The notes under the pieces are model-generated. The model worked only from the letters and a program-made list of their open reading frames with translations. It made no database searches and was not told the DNA's origin. Of a stretch of DNA of 64,000 nt, positions 1 to 10,953 are shown piece by piece. Both the position numbers and the translations under genes were made by a program. Position 1 is the first letter of the stretch. Each line of letters starts with the position of its first letter. The stretch comes from Tubiluchus corallicola (Eukaryota > Priapulida > Priapulimorpha > Priapulimorphida > Tubiluchidae): positions 124,001-188,000 of the forward strand of contig JAQGDQ010000339.1 in assembly GCA_030141605.1 (NCBI GenBank), read 5' to 3'.

Positions 1-420
1 TCAGTAACAACTAAAACATACTTATAGCCACTACTACTTAAAGGCAAAGTCAAGATATCAGCAGATATCTGTCCAAACTGATCACCTAGTACTTTAATAG
101 TTCCACGAGCTTCACGTTGTGGTCTGGCTTCACGCTTCACTAAAGCACATCCATGACAATTTCTGATAAACGTACGAACACTATTGGTTAAACCATACCA
201 ATAATACAATGGTGAAATTCGTCCTATCGTTTTTCTTACACCAAAGTGAGCAGATAATACATGATCATGAGCAAGAGAAGTAACACGATCTCTAAGCACT
301 GGTGACACAAGTTTCTGTGGTGAAACATACCCACTTGATTGTCTTATAATTTCACCATTCACTACAGACAATTTATCTTTTTCACGAAGATAACTCAGTT
401 CATCTGAGTCAGGCTGGTCA
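1..420 (-). pseudogene. gypsy integrase N-terminal part (H2C2 zinc finger), partial
   Basis: Translation of the minus strand gives an H-x3-H then C-x2-C zinc-binding arrangement (AHDH..AHFGVRKT..NCHGC), typical of the HHCC domain before the retroviral-type integrase core. It is followed by the start of the core (QISADIL..YKYVLVVT), where the first catalytic aspartate is expected. The window ends inside the core, so the rest of the DDE triad is not visible. Confidence 0.85.
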
Positions 421-960
421 GACAACTGCTTCCGCAATTGACTGGCACTCAGTCACATCTTTAGTTGTACGTACGCGACTCAATGCGTCTGCATAAGCAA
501 TCATTTTTCCAGGTTTATGGCATACCTCAAAGTCATATTGATTCAGCCATAGCAACCATCTAGCAAGTCGGTCAGGAGGGTCTTTCTGGCGCTTCAACCA
601 CGAAAGAGCCTGATGATCTGTCACAGCAACGAAAGGTTTTCCAAGCAAAAAATGAGGAAATATATTTTCCAGAAGCATAAGAGATAACGTACTCTTCTTT
701 ACCAGATCCTTGGGACAAAACAGCTCCCCATCCCGTTTTGCAGGCATCAGTTGTCAAGATGAACATTCTATCAGGATTAGGATGTCTAAGAATAGGCCCA
801 CTCATCAATCTTCTCTTTAATTCATCGAAGGCATGTTGGCACTCAAGACTCCACAAGAATGGCACATCTTTGCGGGCCAGATCAGCAAGCGGCTTTGCAA
901 TCACAGCAAAGTCCTTCACAAAATGACAAAAATAGGAGCAAAATCCATAAAATTGACGTA
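418..960 (-). pseudogene. gypsy RNase H domain, frame-shifted
   Basis: Two minus-strand frames together cover a gypsy RNase H: the first (to about 750) holds the thumb and RNase H start (HAFDELKRRLMSGPIL, then LTTDACKTGWGAVLSQ) and the second holds the end (VTDHQALSWLKRQKDPPDRLARW, then HKPGKMIAYADALSR). The break near 750 is a frameshift within the domain, so this copy cannot make the enzyme as it stands. Confidence 0.85.
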
Positions 961-962
961 CT

Positions 963-1640
963 TCATGAACATTTACAGGGACCGCAGGTTTTAATAGCAA
1001 GCACTTTGTCTTCGGTAGGTTGGATACCCTTTCTACTAACACGATGACCAAGGAAATCCACTCCTTCACATGCAAATTTATACTTGTCCATACCAAGTTT
1101 TAAATTGTACTGTTGAAATCTCTGCAATACAGCACGTAAATCATCAACATGTTGGTCAAAAGTTGGGCTTACAATTAAGCAATCATCAATATAGATCAAA
1201 GCAGTTGTACCTAGCCCTTGCAACATACGGTACATCATACGTTGAAAGCTTCCAGGCATATTAGATAGACCAAACGGACAGACATTAAATTCATAAAGCC
1301 CATCTTCAACTACAAATGCAGATTTTTCTCTTGAAGATTTTTCCAAGGGCAACTGGAAATATCCAGACTTTTGGTCAATTAATTTAAACCAGCCAGCATT
1401 GCCAGCACTACACTTTGCAAGCAATTCACCCATCCGGGGCAAAGGATGACTGTCCTTCTTCGTTACACTATTCAACTTAATGTAATTCACGCAAAATCTA
1501 TATTCATTATTCTTTTTATGAACAAGAATAATTGGACTTGCCCACGGTGACTGATTCAGAAATTATGCCTCTTTCAAGCATGGTGCCAATCTGATTTTGC
1601 ACTTCAGCACGAAGGTGCACAGGACATCTGTAAGGCTTCT
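963..1640 (-). pseudogene. gypsy reverse transcriptase, frame-shifted
   Basis: The minus strand encodes the RT palm and fingers: LDQ-like IDQKSGYFQLPL, FVVEDGLYEFNVCPFGLSNMPGSFQRMM and the catalytic YIDD box (ALIYIDDCLIVS), then KYKFACEGVDFLGHRVS at the thumb boundary. The N-terminal RT segment (PPIKQKPYRCP) sits in another frame upstream, so a frameshift near 1500 separates the two. Confidence 0.9.
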
Positions 1641-2560
1641 GTTTTATAGGCGGTCCAGCCGTTTCTATTACATGTTCACACTGAGACACATGTCCCAATT
1701 CACCATCGACAAAAAACACATCAGAAAATTCATTGAACAACAACTTTTCCATTACGGCACGTTTGGAATCATCAAGGTGATCAAGATTGATACCAGATTT
1801 CAATTTCTGGTGACGCTTCGAGTCATTCATACTTGCAGGCTTTCCACATGGTGCATCTAGCACATCAACAATTTCTACGGTTTCCAATGATCCTAAACAA
1901 GCTCCATCTTTTACTTTGACAGGATCATCTGTCACGTTGCACATTCGAACAGGCATAACATCTGAGCTTGCCATACATCCTCGAGCAATGAAAAGACCAC
2001 TGTCCCTCTATGAATTTTCAGGGTTCAACATATATGCTTCATTAGTAGACATAGTATGCCTTGTCGCAAATGGCTGAGTCACACAAGCCAGAATCACAAC
2101 TTCACTATGAGGTTCAACAAAAACTGTTTCTCTGCAAACAACTGTTGGCGAGTCAATGGCAACCACTTTTGAAAACATTTTCACTAAACCAGTAGCATGG
2201 TTTACCTCACATTTAGATTTTTGTAGAAAATCTCTACCCAAAATTACAGAGTCAGTGATATTGCCTATCACGCAGTTCAAGGTCAAAGATCGATCAATAC
2301 TTGGCAAATGAAAATCAATTACAACATCACCATAGTCATGTAATTTCAAACTTCTATGTGCAGTAGCTTAAATGTGAGTCACTCACCGTAGCTTTGACAT
2401 TATCACATATGAGATCAGCTTTCTTCGCCATGTCAACGCTAATTATGGTACGTTCACTACCGGAATCAATAATTGCTGGACATTTAACACCATTGACCAA
2501 CAACTCAACAACCAAACAATCCACACCAAGACGTCGATTTGCAGTACCGGATGTTTTCAC
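1516..2560 (-). pseudogene. gypsy aspartic protease and protease-RT linker, broken
   Basis: At about 2460-2560 the minus strand reads a retroviral-type protease: CPAIIDSGSERTIIS with the catalytic D-S-G triad. The flap and C-terminal ILG region (VILGRDFL) is in a second frame (2008-2349). A third frame (1516-1974) holds the linker and the start of RT. Stops or frameshifts near 2350 and 1975 break the coding line. Confidence 0.82.
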
Positions 2561-2599
2561 ACCTGAGTGCGTTGATTGATTGTCACGACTCTTATTGCA

Positions 2600-3166
2600 G
2601 TTTTCAGCAATATGGCCAAGTTAATGACACTTGTGGCACTGTATCTTACAGTTCTCGGCAGTGTGCCCGACAAGGGTACATGAAGAACATCGCTTTGCAA
2701 ACTTGGATCGAGCACCATGAGCATTAGGCTTGTCACGAGCACTAATCCCATCTTTCACTGTGGCACAGTCTCTTGCCAAGTGTCCTTTGCCATTACACGT
2801 GAAACATCTCAAGTCACTTTTTGTGCGTCGAACACCCGTCACAGTGGAACAACGTACACCATTTCGCTGCTGCTGCACTACTGTGTGAGACATACGCAGG
2901 GTATTGAGCTTACCAACCATTCCAGAAATTGTGTCAATGTCAGAGTCATAAAATGTTGGGTGCCAGTCACTAGGCAATCCCTTGACAAACTGTTCACAAA
3001 CAAATCTTTCAATAATAGCTTCATCGCGAATCTCAGGGTTGGCTGAATTAAATAACCTTTTCAAGTCACTTGCATACTTGTGTGCACTTTCAGATTTAGC
3101 CAAAGTTCTCAGACAAAATTCTGTCAAGTAAAGACGACGACTTTCATGAGGACGAAATACGCCCAA
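2600..3166 (-). pseudogene. gypsy gag C-terminal half with zinc knuckles
   Basis: A 181-codon frame on the minus strand carries a retrotransposon gag motif (RRLYLTEFCLRTLAKSES, then VCEQFVKGLPSDW) followed by CCHC knuckles: CFTCNGKGHLARDC and a second CSSCTLVGHTAENC, with a third incomplete CHKCH at the stop. These knuckles normally bind the element RNA during particle assembly. The frame ends just before the protease. Confidence 0.85.
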
Positions 3167-3184
3167 ATACGCCCTTCCTAAAGC

Positions 3185-4200
3185 ACGTGTTAAGGGTTCT
3201 GTGTTATTTCCCTAACGTGTAACGTCGTCACTGTTGTGCTGTAATATTTAGAAGAAATTGACAATCTCTATTAGTCTAAATAAACTGGGCATTAAATTCA
3301 ATTGCTTTATTTAATTACAAATATAATATGCATGAAAAAACTGTGCACAGATCATTTAAGCAAAACTGTACAAATGGATACGCGGCTACAAGCATACCGG
3401 TAACGGGTTTACCAAGTCGGAGTTCCAGTCCTGGCATTAACTGAGTCGCCATTCCCTTTCCATTCCATGACAATGGTTTCATCACTAGACTTTGTAAACG
3501 TATCTGCAACATTCCATTCCATTCCATGCGTTATCGATTCATACCTTACCATCCGTCATTCGATTCCACCAAGTTCCGACAGCCGCTGGCAGCTCACCTC
3601 AAGGACCACCACCCCTTCGCCTCACCACTAACACAACTCATCACAACTTCCTCGTGAGTCTAGTTTGCTCGACTCCGTCTGCCAACTTGCTGGGAGTCTC
3701 ACCAATACAAGTCTAGATTAAGTTCCGTATTCCATTGACCATATTAACATGCCGTTTCTATTTCGTTTATGTCATTTGAGGAAGTTCCACAATAGTATAA
3801 ATCAAAACATCTCAATCAATCTCGTTAGAGATGTTCGAACTGAGCAGTGTGGGCAGACTTTAGACGTGCCTGCCACATGCAGCAATACGCTCAAAAACCA
3901 AGTATCATCTGTATAGCTAGATCGAGAAATTCACTTCTCCACACGACCTGTATCACCTGTGTTTATGCATTTTTAAAATAACCAATGAAAGGCAAGTATG
4001 CGTTAAACATAACTAGGTTACCTGTGCAGATTTCACAGCTGTACATAAGCAAAACTAATCTGCTTCATCTCTTCACCTCGTAAAGAAGTATTTTAAGTTC
4101 AAATAACCTCAGTGCTATAATATTGCAACATATCAATCTTAATCTAATTGTTAAGAATAAAAATAAAACAGTGTTTATTTGGGTTGCGCAGGCATTCAAA
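3185..4200 (+). other. about 1 kb of unassigned sequence splitting gypsy gag
   Basis: This stretch separates the two halves of the gag reading frame. The N-terminal half loses similarity after ALLGV and the C-terminal half resumes at YLGVFRPHES. It has no convincing ORF and contains AATAAA-like motifs and a patch of short CATTC/CCATT repeats (3460-3530). It may be a solo LTR or another insertion, but I could not find clear terminal repeats or a target-site duplication. Confidence 0.45.
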
Positions 4201-4204
4201 ATAA

Positions 4205-4555
4205 AGGATCAAGCTTGGACAGTAATACGTCCGATAGTGCACAAAGATAGGGCGCTATCACACCCAACAAAGCTGTTTTCAAAGCCTCACAATTTGCTGC
4301 ATTTTGCACAGAGTCCAAAGCCATCTCTGCTTGCCCAACTAACAAAGCTGGCAAAATATATAATTTTCTCTCATCTGGCCAAGCATTAGCCAATGCTACG
4401 TGTTCAAAACGCTTCAAAAAGGCATCAAAGTCATTTTTGCCATCATAGGTAGGTGGAGCAATGCAAAAACCAGGCTGAGCCGCTGCAGTTGGGACATTCT
4501 CACCATTAGGAACAACTCCCAGTAAATTCATATTACCTTCATCTGGTTCCGCCAT
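4205..4555 (-). pseudogene. gypsy gag N-terminal half
   Basis: From the ATG at 4555 the minus strand reads MAEPDEGNMN, then a gag-type motif APPTYDGKNDFDAFLKRFE followed by WPDERKLYILPALLVGQAEMAL. This is the usual N-terminal part of gypsy/BEL-style gag before the capsid region. The ATG lies about 80 bp inside the element from the primer-binding site, so it is the likely gag start. Confidence 0.75.
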
Positions 4556-4632
4556 GTTAGTCACTACATGGATTATCAAGTTCAAACAAGTCACTTCAGT
4601 AAAATCAGTTCACAGCACAACTTATTTTACAC

Positions 4633-4645
4633 AATCCCACCGCTG
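4633..4645 (-). promoter_or_regulatory. primer-binding site complementary to tRNA-Leu 3' end
   Basis: The plus strand reads AATCCCACCGCTG, which equals the 3' acceptor-proximal end of a eukaryotic tRNA-Leu (before CCA). On the element's coding (minus) strand this is the primer-binding site, in the expected place between the LTR and gag. The last bases next to the LTR differ from a perfect CCA complement (AC instead of CCA). Confidence 0.65.
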
Positions 4646-4647
4646 AC

Positions 4648-5000
4648 TGTCAGGGTCACGGGTCACAGAAACATCAAACAAACGTTTAACGGCAAAATTA
4701 AACGTGTTTATTAACCCTAACATTAAAATTGGAATCAAAGAGCTCAAACTACTATCCTAAAACGTGGTCCCTACATTAGACAAAGACATTTCTAATTAGT
4801 GGCGCACCAAGCTTTCAATGCGCAATGACAAGCACACGTTTGTTTAATAACAGGGCCGGCCCTGACATTTGTATGGACGAGTCCATCACAATGTAGAGCA
4901 TTTCGCACCTGTAACACTATAATTATTTAGTTTCGTCCCCTTATTGTGAAAAGGTGTCTATCCATTATCACAAGGCAAAACACAATAGGAATCACACCGC
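4648..5000 (-). repeat. probable gypsy 5' LTR (outer end not defined)
   Basis: The sequence to the right of the primer-binding site begins TGTCAGGG on the plus strand, which fits an LTR inner edge. A TTTATT at about 4706 is a polyadenylation signal on the element strand. The partner LTR is outside the window, so the outer boundary is a guess. Confidence 0.4.
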
Positions 5001-5567
5001 CTCGAGTTTTTTTTTTATCATGCACATAGGTCATTGATTACTGTAATTCTGTACTTATAGTGAAACAGGCGTAGGCAATTTGTGGAATTGCTGGCATAGG
5101 TATGTGTGGAAATAAACTCACATGCATAGAACGTGCAAATTGAATTTCGAGTAAGCGCGCCTGGTGAGTGTTGTATCCTCGTAATTTTGGTTACACCGTA
5201 ATAAGCGAAGTTGGGCAACGAGCATGCTAAATTAATGTGAGTTGTGATGTAACTTAAGTTCGTTTGGTTATATTAGCAGTAATTATTACGTAGGCGGTTA
5301 CCATGTGGACAAAACAAAATTCAATCTTTACATTTGATGCTTGTCAGTAATTACGTACCCAGACGCTTTCCGTGTAATCTGCATGTTTTATTAAAAGTGG
5401 CCAATTTAGTTCATTTATGATGTGATTGCCTGTGGTCGTTTTATGATAAACAGACATTTGTCTACTGTGTAATACTATGGCATCAGGTACTATGTCTTGA
5501 ATGTTGCTGTGGTATACAACGTTGCGCCATATTGTGGACATTCTAATAATTTTTATACTGTGTCATA
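5001..5567 (+). other. intergenic, nothing recognised
   Basis: Only short ORFs (65-66 codons) without recognisable motifs. No RNA gene or clear repeat boundary was seen. Confidence 0.5.
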
Positions 5568-6230
5568 TGTGAGCTTGCAAACCAAAACCGTTCATAAGTC
5601 GGCATAGTTAAAATACGTTATGATGTTTCATAGTAGAATGCACCAAAAAATTTGATCAAATTCAATTTTTCGTTTTTTATAAAAACAAACACTAAAGGTA
5701 CTGTACTTTTATATTCTAGCATCAGTTATCAAGAAAATGTTAAAAAATACTAAAACTGTAATTTTATTACTCATTATTCACCTTTCTGTCTAGAAACTAG
5801 TACTGCAAGTGTAAAAAAACTCATATTTTCAAACTCCGTTAGTAGCTACAACTGTTAGCAGTCATTTTGCTTCAGGTTTTTTATACTGCTAAGCCCAGAT
5901 TTTCGTCAAGAAGAGCCATCTACTGGATTAAAACGTAACTTCAATGTGTTCTTGCAATATCCATAGCAACCGACATTTTCTGCGGTTGCTAAGTGTTTTG
6001 TTGAAACGTGACAAAAACAACTGCTAACTTTCCTACTGATTTTCTCAATGTTTTGTATTTCAGTGCGTAGCATGCACCTCAACTTCAACATGGCTTATCT
6101 CAGCTTAGAAATAACATAGAGCATTGAGTCTGGTAACAAAATGATCCCTATGAAATACAGAGTCAGGATATGTGAATAACTGGAAAACTTAATTGCCCAC
6201 TCATGGACGATTTTGCTGTGCAAGCACACA
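5568..6230 (+). mobile_element. MITE of family R2 with about 37 bp imperfect terminal inverted repeats
   Basis: The left end TGTGAGCTTGCAAACCAAAA and the right end (reverse complement TGTGTGCTTGCACAGCAAAA) form inverted repeats that continue through a TCATAAGTCGGCA-like motif. TA flanks both sides (5566-5567 and 6231-6232), as for Tc1/mariner-type insertion. A second copy lies in the opposite sense at 18649-19278. No transposase is encoded. Confidence 0.8.
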
Positions 6231-6232
6231 TA

Positions 6233-7970
6233 TAAATTTTGATAATATAAACAAAGGTGGTGCGTGGAGTGCAAATCTATGATCACAGCTGTAACAAATA
6301 TGGATCATTACTTTGGTTGACTGGTAATCCAAATTTTGCTACTTAACGACGTGACTAAGCAGAAGCTGATTTTCACTTTGTATATTATTAGCCCATACAA
6401 AATTTAATGACACTTGAAAACAATTTTACAGAGAAAGTGAAAATATAAATGCAAGAGGGAAAACGATTCAAAGGTGGTCCGAATTATTATTGTAAAATCA
6501 CTAACAGGAAATGTTAGGTGGTAACGTTACAGCTGACTCCAACAGGAAAGCCCAGAGTGGGCAGAGGTTAGGAGTAAATAGTAATGCCTACGTCAAAAGT
6601 AGGGTGTAACCAATGTGACAGAGGGGAGTGTTAGCTCAATTGAAGCCATAGTGCCCTCATATTAATACCTGCATGTTGCTTCATATAACTTGCGTGGCTG
6701 GACAACCACGAGTATCATTTTTTAAGTCTTTAGTATGACTCGGTCGGGATTTTGTTATATTTTTACTCCAATAATTTTTAATTCACGCTTGTGTAAATGA
6801 CGATAGCCGTAAGAAAATTTGAAGTAAAACATTTCCAAGGTCAATGTCCCGTACACAAAATTTACTTGAAAAAATGTAATCAATCCTAGCAGACTTTTTC
6901 ATTGCTGTTCTTTGAACAACTAGAGTCGCACGTGTGTCAGTGGAAGTTTCACAACAGAAGGGCAACCAAAGGCAAACGCTGCACTGGTAACGGTCACCGT
7001 GATGCAAAATTTTCAACCAATAAATGTTCCCACACCCAAAATAGCTTTGCTGAATACACACATGTCCCACACTTAATATTGATTTTTGTCTTAGCAACAA
7101 TCCTTTCGCTGTATCAGTGACACGCCTTATGACCGCATTTGTAGGCAACAGAGTTTACAAAAACATCGCCTGTTTAAAGGAAAACCATACTATAGATAAG
7201 ACTCTTATCTCATTTTAATTTTCTGTGCAAAATATACATTTATATTTACATAATTTGCTTGGAAAGTTAGCGGCAACCGAACACATCTATCGGATATGTC
7301 ACAAACTAACCACAGTTTGGGCAATGGTAGGCATCCCCCTGTGTGTCAAGCACATTTGCGTAAGCGAACATTGGTATAGGCTCTATATCACACTGACGTC
7401 ACAGACAAACACTGCAGCTCATGATCCTGCTTATCACTGTTCTTCGCCTATTTGTTAGCCACGCGCTGTGGTATCACCTTGACTTGGCCAGATAGCTGTG
7501 CCTTGAAATTCGCCGTTCGCTTTTTCGCTTGAGGTGTTTAATTGTTCAATAGCACACGGCATAATTCTTCATATCCAAACGGTGTGCCTTCGTAATAAAA
7601 TACTGTGTTACAATTACTAGCCTTCTGATGTATTATGTGTACTATGCTAAACAGTTATTGCAACTGCAACATCTTTCTGGGTTAGTAGCATCAAATCAAC
7701 ATGTATTTTTTTATATAATTTGTGAAGAAAACTGAAAACTAACACCGTTTTTGCTTTTTACTGCTTTGATTTCCATAAATAGTAACTAAAGTTCTTTAAA
7801 TAGCTTTTCTGAATAATTTCAGAAACCTACAAATAAATTTTCTAGTTTACAAACGGTTACATTCTGCATTTTTTAGGGGAAACGTTTAACCCTCAAAGCC
7901 CAACCCTGGGTTTTCGGAGCACTGGGAGAGGAAAACGATTAGTTTCACGTTGTCAAAAAGAAAATCTTCC
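6233..7970 (+). other. intergenic upstream of EXD3
   Basis: No supported gene. A 121-codon minus-strand ORF (6783-7148) has no recognisable motif and looks accidental. The stretch just before EXD3 ends in a pyrimidine-rich acceptor-like TCTTCCTCAG at 7965-7974. Confidence 0.5.
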
Positions 7971-7986
7971 TCAGTTGTCCAGTCCC

Positions 7987-10704
7987 ATGTCCTTCAACAG
8001 CAGGCAGCGTGAAGTTGTGCAGGAAAAACCAAAAGTAGATGGACTTCCACCTGAGAGTTCACAAGGCAAGATAAAAGAGAAGAGCCTTAATGTTGAAGAG
8101 GAACAGTCGTGTGACTGGCTGTCCAAATTGGAAGATATTTGGAACAATGCAAAAATCAAGTCAGGAAACACCATCGCTGATTCTCTCACTGACTGTTTTC
8201 GAAAGTCTGATAATCCATACAATGTAGCCCTCTTCTTGACAGAGAAAGCTTCGGGATTTTATAAAGGGAAACCGAATTCTCTCTCCTTTCACATTATGAG
8301 ATTATTTGAACAGTGGATCTCACTGCATAGAAGAAATTATCAGCATTTGCTAACTGATCCCGTAAAGCGTAATGCATTTCAGGTGGCCACAAAGAAACAC
8401 TTGTTTGTTTTAAAGCCGGTTGCTGCAGCTTATGAACTGAGCGGTTGCCAATTTCTCATTGATGATGTTAAAAAGATGATCCAAGATAAAAACTACTTTG
8501 CGGCATCTCAGGCTATAGCAGCCATTGGTCTTCAACATCACTTCAGTTTGTACGAACTCGCTGTACCGCTCATTTGTCAGAACAGAATTAATGTCATAGA
8601 ACAGTATGTGCAGAAGCATAGCAGTCTACAAAGAGAATTAGTAGAAATACTGGACCAACTTTGCCATCCGAACGAGAATATAGCAAATGTGGTACAAAAC
8701 TTTGACATTGAGCATGTCAGGTGGAATATGATAACTAAAAAACAACTAGGAAAATTGACAATACGTTTGGCAAAAACATATCAAATTCCACAAGAAAGCT
8801 ACCCGAACATGATCAGACACAGGCGCCTTGGCTCTATAAGGTATAATCTCCATCAGTACTATAACGAAAATTCCATAACAAAAGAAATATTGTTTGACAC
8901 GATTGACGATGTTGCCGCTGACGATCCCGTCATTCAGAAGGAGGTAGTTGTCATGTTGCATTGCCATGGCGATACAATCAGTGCTGCAAAGTACGCCTTG
9001 AAATTCAATGTTCCTGTTGATGATATATCTTCTGATTTGGCAACAGCTGTCCAAGAATTAGTACTTGACGATGACGTAGAGAATGCAACCTGCAGTAATA
9101 ACGAAAACGAATCTTCAAGTGTGCAGGGCTCAAAGTTCTTACAACTGAAACTCTCCATGGAATCAATTTATTATGTAGATACTGTGGAGAGCCTAAACCA
9201 AACAGTTGAATTCGTATCCGAAAATTTTGATATCGTTGGAATTGATGCGGAGTGGAAACCAGCCGCTACTGGTTTGGAAAGTCAGCGAATTGCTCTGATG
9301 CAAGTAGCAACTTGTGAACAATGCTTTCTTTTGGATATGATAGCCCTAAGCATTTGCGCTACAGACGATGACTGGAAAAAGCTCACAGAAAAACTGTTTT
9401 GTAATAAAGATATTTTAAAGCTGGGTTACGGCATAGAAGGAGACATGCGGATTTTTGCAAATACGTTTCCAGTCATAAAGCAGTCACTCGCGGGACTCAA
9501 GCGTGTTGTTGATCTTTGTGTGTTGACAAAACATTTATTTAGTGCATGTCAAGACTTATTGCCACCAGTCCCTGATTCAACTGATGATTCTGTGGCTGCT
9601 AAAGGTAAGGGAATTAGTGCCTTGGTGTATCAATGTTTCGGGCTGTGGCTAGACAAAACTGAGCAAAACTCGAATTGGGAACGAAGGCCACTGAGAAAAT
9701 CGCAGCTGATTTACGCGACACTCGATGCGCATTGCTTACTGGATGTTTACGAGAAACTGGTTACCCTAGCAAGTGAAAGAAAGCTTGACGTTAATCTAGA
9801 GCCTTGCATTTCTCCTTACAGAGCCACAAAGAAGACGCGGATGGAAAAGGTTCAAACAAGGATGCAAAGGCAGACCCTCGATTTTCCCGATGTCGGCACA
9901 ATTAGTTTGGACCCGAACAAGGAAATGATTAAAGCCCAAGATTTTAGAGTGATTGTAGATACTATGTTGCAAGGTGTGGGACGGCAACTACGCTGTTGCG
10001 GAATCGATGTTGCAATACTAACAAACGACGAAGATCATGAAAAAGCGGGATTTGTAGCACAAAAAGAGGGCCGCGTAATTTTAACCTGTGGCGATCCTTT
10101 CCATTCTTTGAAACGCTTTGTTCCTTTAGGCATGTGTTATAATGTTGCGCCTGGCACGGCTCGAGAACAGGCAGCACAAGTACTCAGGCACTTTAACATC
10201 AAAGTGACACAAGAGGACATATTTAGTCGTTGCCACGTTTGCAACGGCAACAAGTATGTTCACATTTCTCCTCCTATGATGAACTATCTGTGGCAGAAAA
10301 AGCAGGAACTCTTAGCTGCTGGAGAACCCCAAGAAGAATTCGACGTACCTGAAATGACGGGTAAATTTAACAAAAAGCTTCGTAAAATGACAAAAATAAA
10401 CAAAGGAGTTTTAGACTCACAAAGTGCCGGTGATCATCAGGCAGTAGGTCTTGACTTGGCAAGCACTTCCTGTGCTGCTGAAGGCAGTAAAGACAAAGAG
10501 GTTTTAATCATAGATAATTTTAAAATCCATGCAGACACTGTCAGGTTAGCCAGTGGTATCGCGCTGAAAGTAGAGGCAGTTCCGAAATCGATGCTCGGAC
10601 AAGTTGAACTTTTCTTCTGTTGCGCGACATGTGGAAAAGTGTTCTGGGAAGGTTCCCATTTTCACAGAATTTGTAGCAAGTTTTCTGATGTGTTGTCTAA
10701 CTGA
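7987..10704 (+). CDS. EXD3: EXD3 / exonuclease mut-7 homolog, single coding exon
   Basis: A 905-aa protein with the EXD3/mut-7 architecture. Residues 1-400 form an alpha-helical N-terminal region. A DEDDy 3'-5' exonuclease domain follows: motif I GIDAEW (D420, E422), motif II LGYGIEGDM (D486) and motif III Y576-x3-D580. After about residue 650 comes a Mut7-C domain (FRVIVDTMLQGVGRQLR, later ILTCGDPFHSLKR) with a zinc ribbon, C749-x2-C752 and C879-x2-C882. Family members trim 3' ends of RNA; C. elegans MUT-7 acts in transposon silencing and RNAi. The length is close to human EXD3 (about 870 aa). ATG 7987 is the first methionine in the open frame. An acceptor-like CTTCCTCAG at 7974 suggests a spliced 5'UTR. 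An unbroken 2.7 kb coding exon is unusual beside the intron-rich tetraspanin. Confidence 0.93.
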   Translation: MSFNSRQREVVQEKPKVDGLPPESSQGKIKEKSLNVEEEQSCDWLSKLEDIWNNAKIKSGNTIADSLTDCFRKSDNPYNVALFLTEKASGFYKGKPNSLSFHIMRLFEQWISLHRRNYQHLLTDPVKRNAFQVATKKHLFVLKPVAAAYELSGCQFLIDDVKKMIQDKNYFAASQAIAAIGLQHHFSLYELAVPLICQNRINVIEQYVQKHSSLQRELVEILDQLCHPNENIANVVQNFDIEHVRWNMITKKQLGKLTIRLAKTYQIPQESYPNMIRHRRLGSIRYNLHQYYNENSITKEILFDTIDDVAADDPVIQKEVVVMLHCHGDTISAAKYALKFNVPVDDISSDLATAVQELVLDDDVENATCSNNENESSSVQGSKFLQLKLSMESIYYVDTVESLNQTVEFVSENFDIVGIDAEWKPAATGLESQRIALMQVATCEQCFLLDMIALSICATDDDWKKLTEKLFCNKDILKLGYGIEGDMRIFANTFPVIKQSLAGLKRVVDLCVLTKHLFSACQDLLPPVPDSTDDSVAAKGKGISALVYQCFGLWLDKTEQNSNWERRPLRKSQLIYATLDAHCLLDVYEKLVTLASERKLDVNLEPCISPYRATKKTRMEKVQTRMQRQTLDFPDVGTISLDPNKEMIKAQDFRVIVDTMLQGVGRQLRCCGIDVAILTNDEDHEKAGFVAQKEGRVILTCGDPFHSLKRFVPLGMCYNVAPGTAREQAAQVLRHFNIKVTQEDIFSRCHVCNGNKYVHISPPMMNYLWQKKQELLAAGEPQEEFDVPEMTGKFNKKLRKMTKINKGVLDSQSAGDHQAVGLDLASTSCAAEGSKDKEVLIIDNFKIHADTVRLASGIALKVEAVPKSMLGQVELFFCCATCGKVFWEGSHFHRICSKFSDVLSN

Positions 10705-10947
10705 TCATGTACTTTTGTTGGATGGAATCTTACGACATTATGATTTGCTCAAACGTTTGTAGTAAGTTTCTATTGTATATTGCCTAAGTGATCACGTAGC
10801 CTACTTTAGTTGGATGAAGTCTGCTTCAGCTGGATGGACAGTTTGCTTTTTACACTAAATATTGTTATGTAATATTATATGTGTTATATTATCACATTCT
10901 GACCTTGATTCTTTCCTCTTATAAGCTGTAACTTATGAAAATTTAAT

Positions 10948-10953
10948 AATAAA
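10948..10953 (+). terminator. candidate polyadenylation signal of EXD3
   Basis: AATAAA lies 244 bp after the EXD3 stop codon, in AT-rich sequence. Only position and motif support it. Confidence 0.5.

Larger units (their letters stand above)
1..4645 (-). mobile_element. Ty3/gypsy LTR retrotransposon, decayed, truncated by window edge
   Basis: Read on the minus strand from 4645 to 1, the parts come in gypsy order: primer-binding site, gag, CCHC zinc knuckles, aspartic protease, reverse transcriptase, RNase H, then the integrase N-terminus. The reading frame is broken several times (near 2600, 2350, 1975, 1500 and 750), so the copy is not intact. The integrase core and the other LTR lie outside the window on the left. 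Gag is interrupted by about 1 kb of unrelated sequence (3185-4200). Family identity rests on the protein motifs; the clade within gypsy was not resolved. Confidence 0.9.

Noticed and set aside
6783-7148. 121-codon minus-strand ORF
   Set aside because: No family motif, no splice or start context, and a 72-codon ORF on the other strand overlaps it; probably chance.
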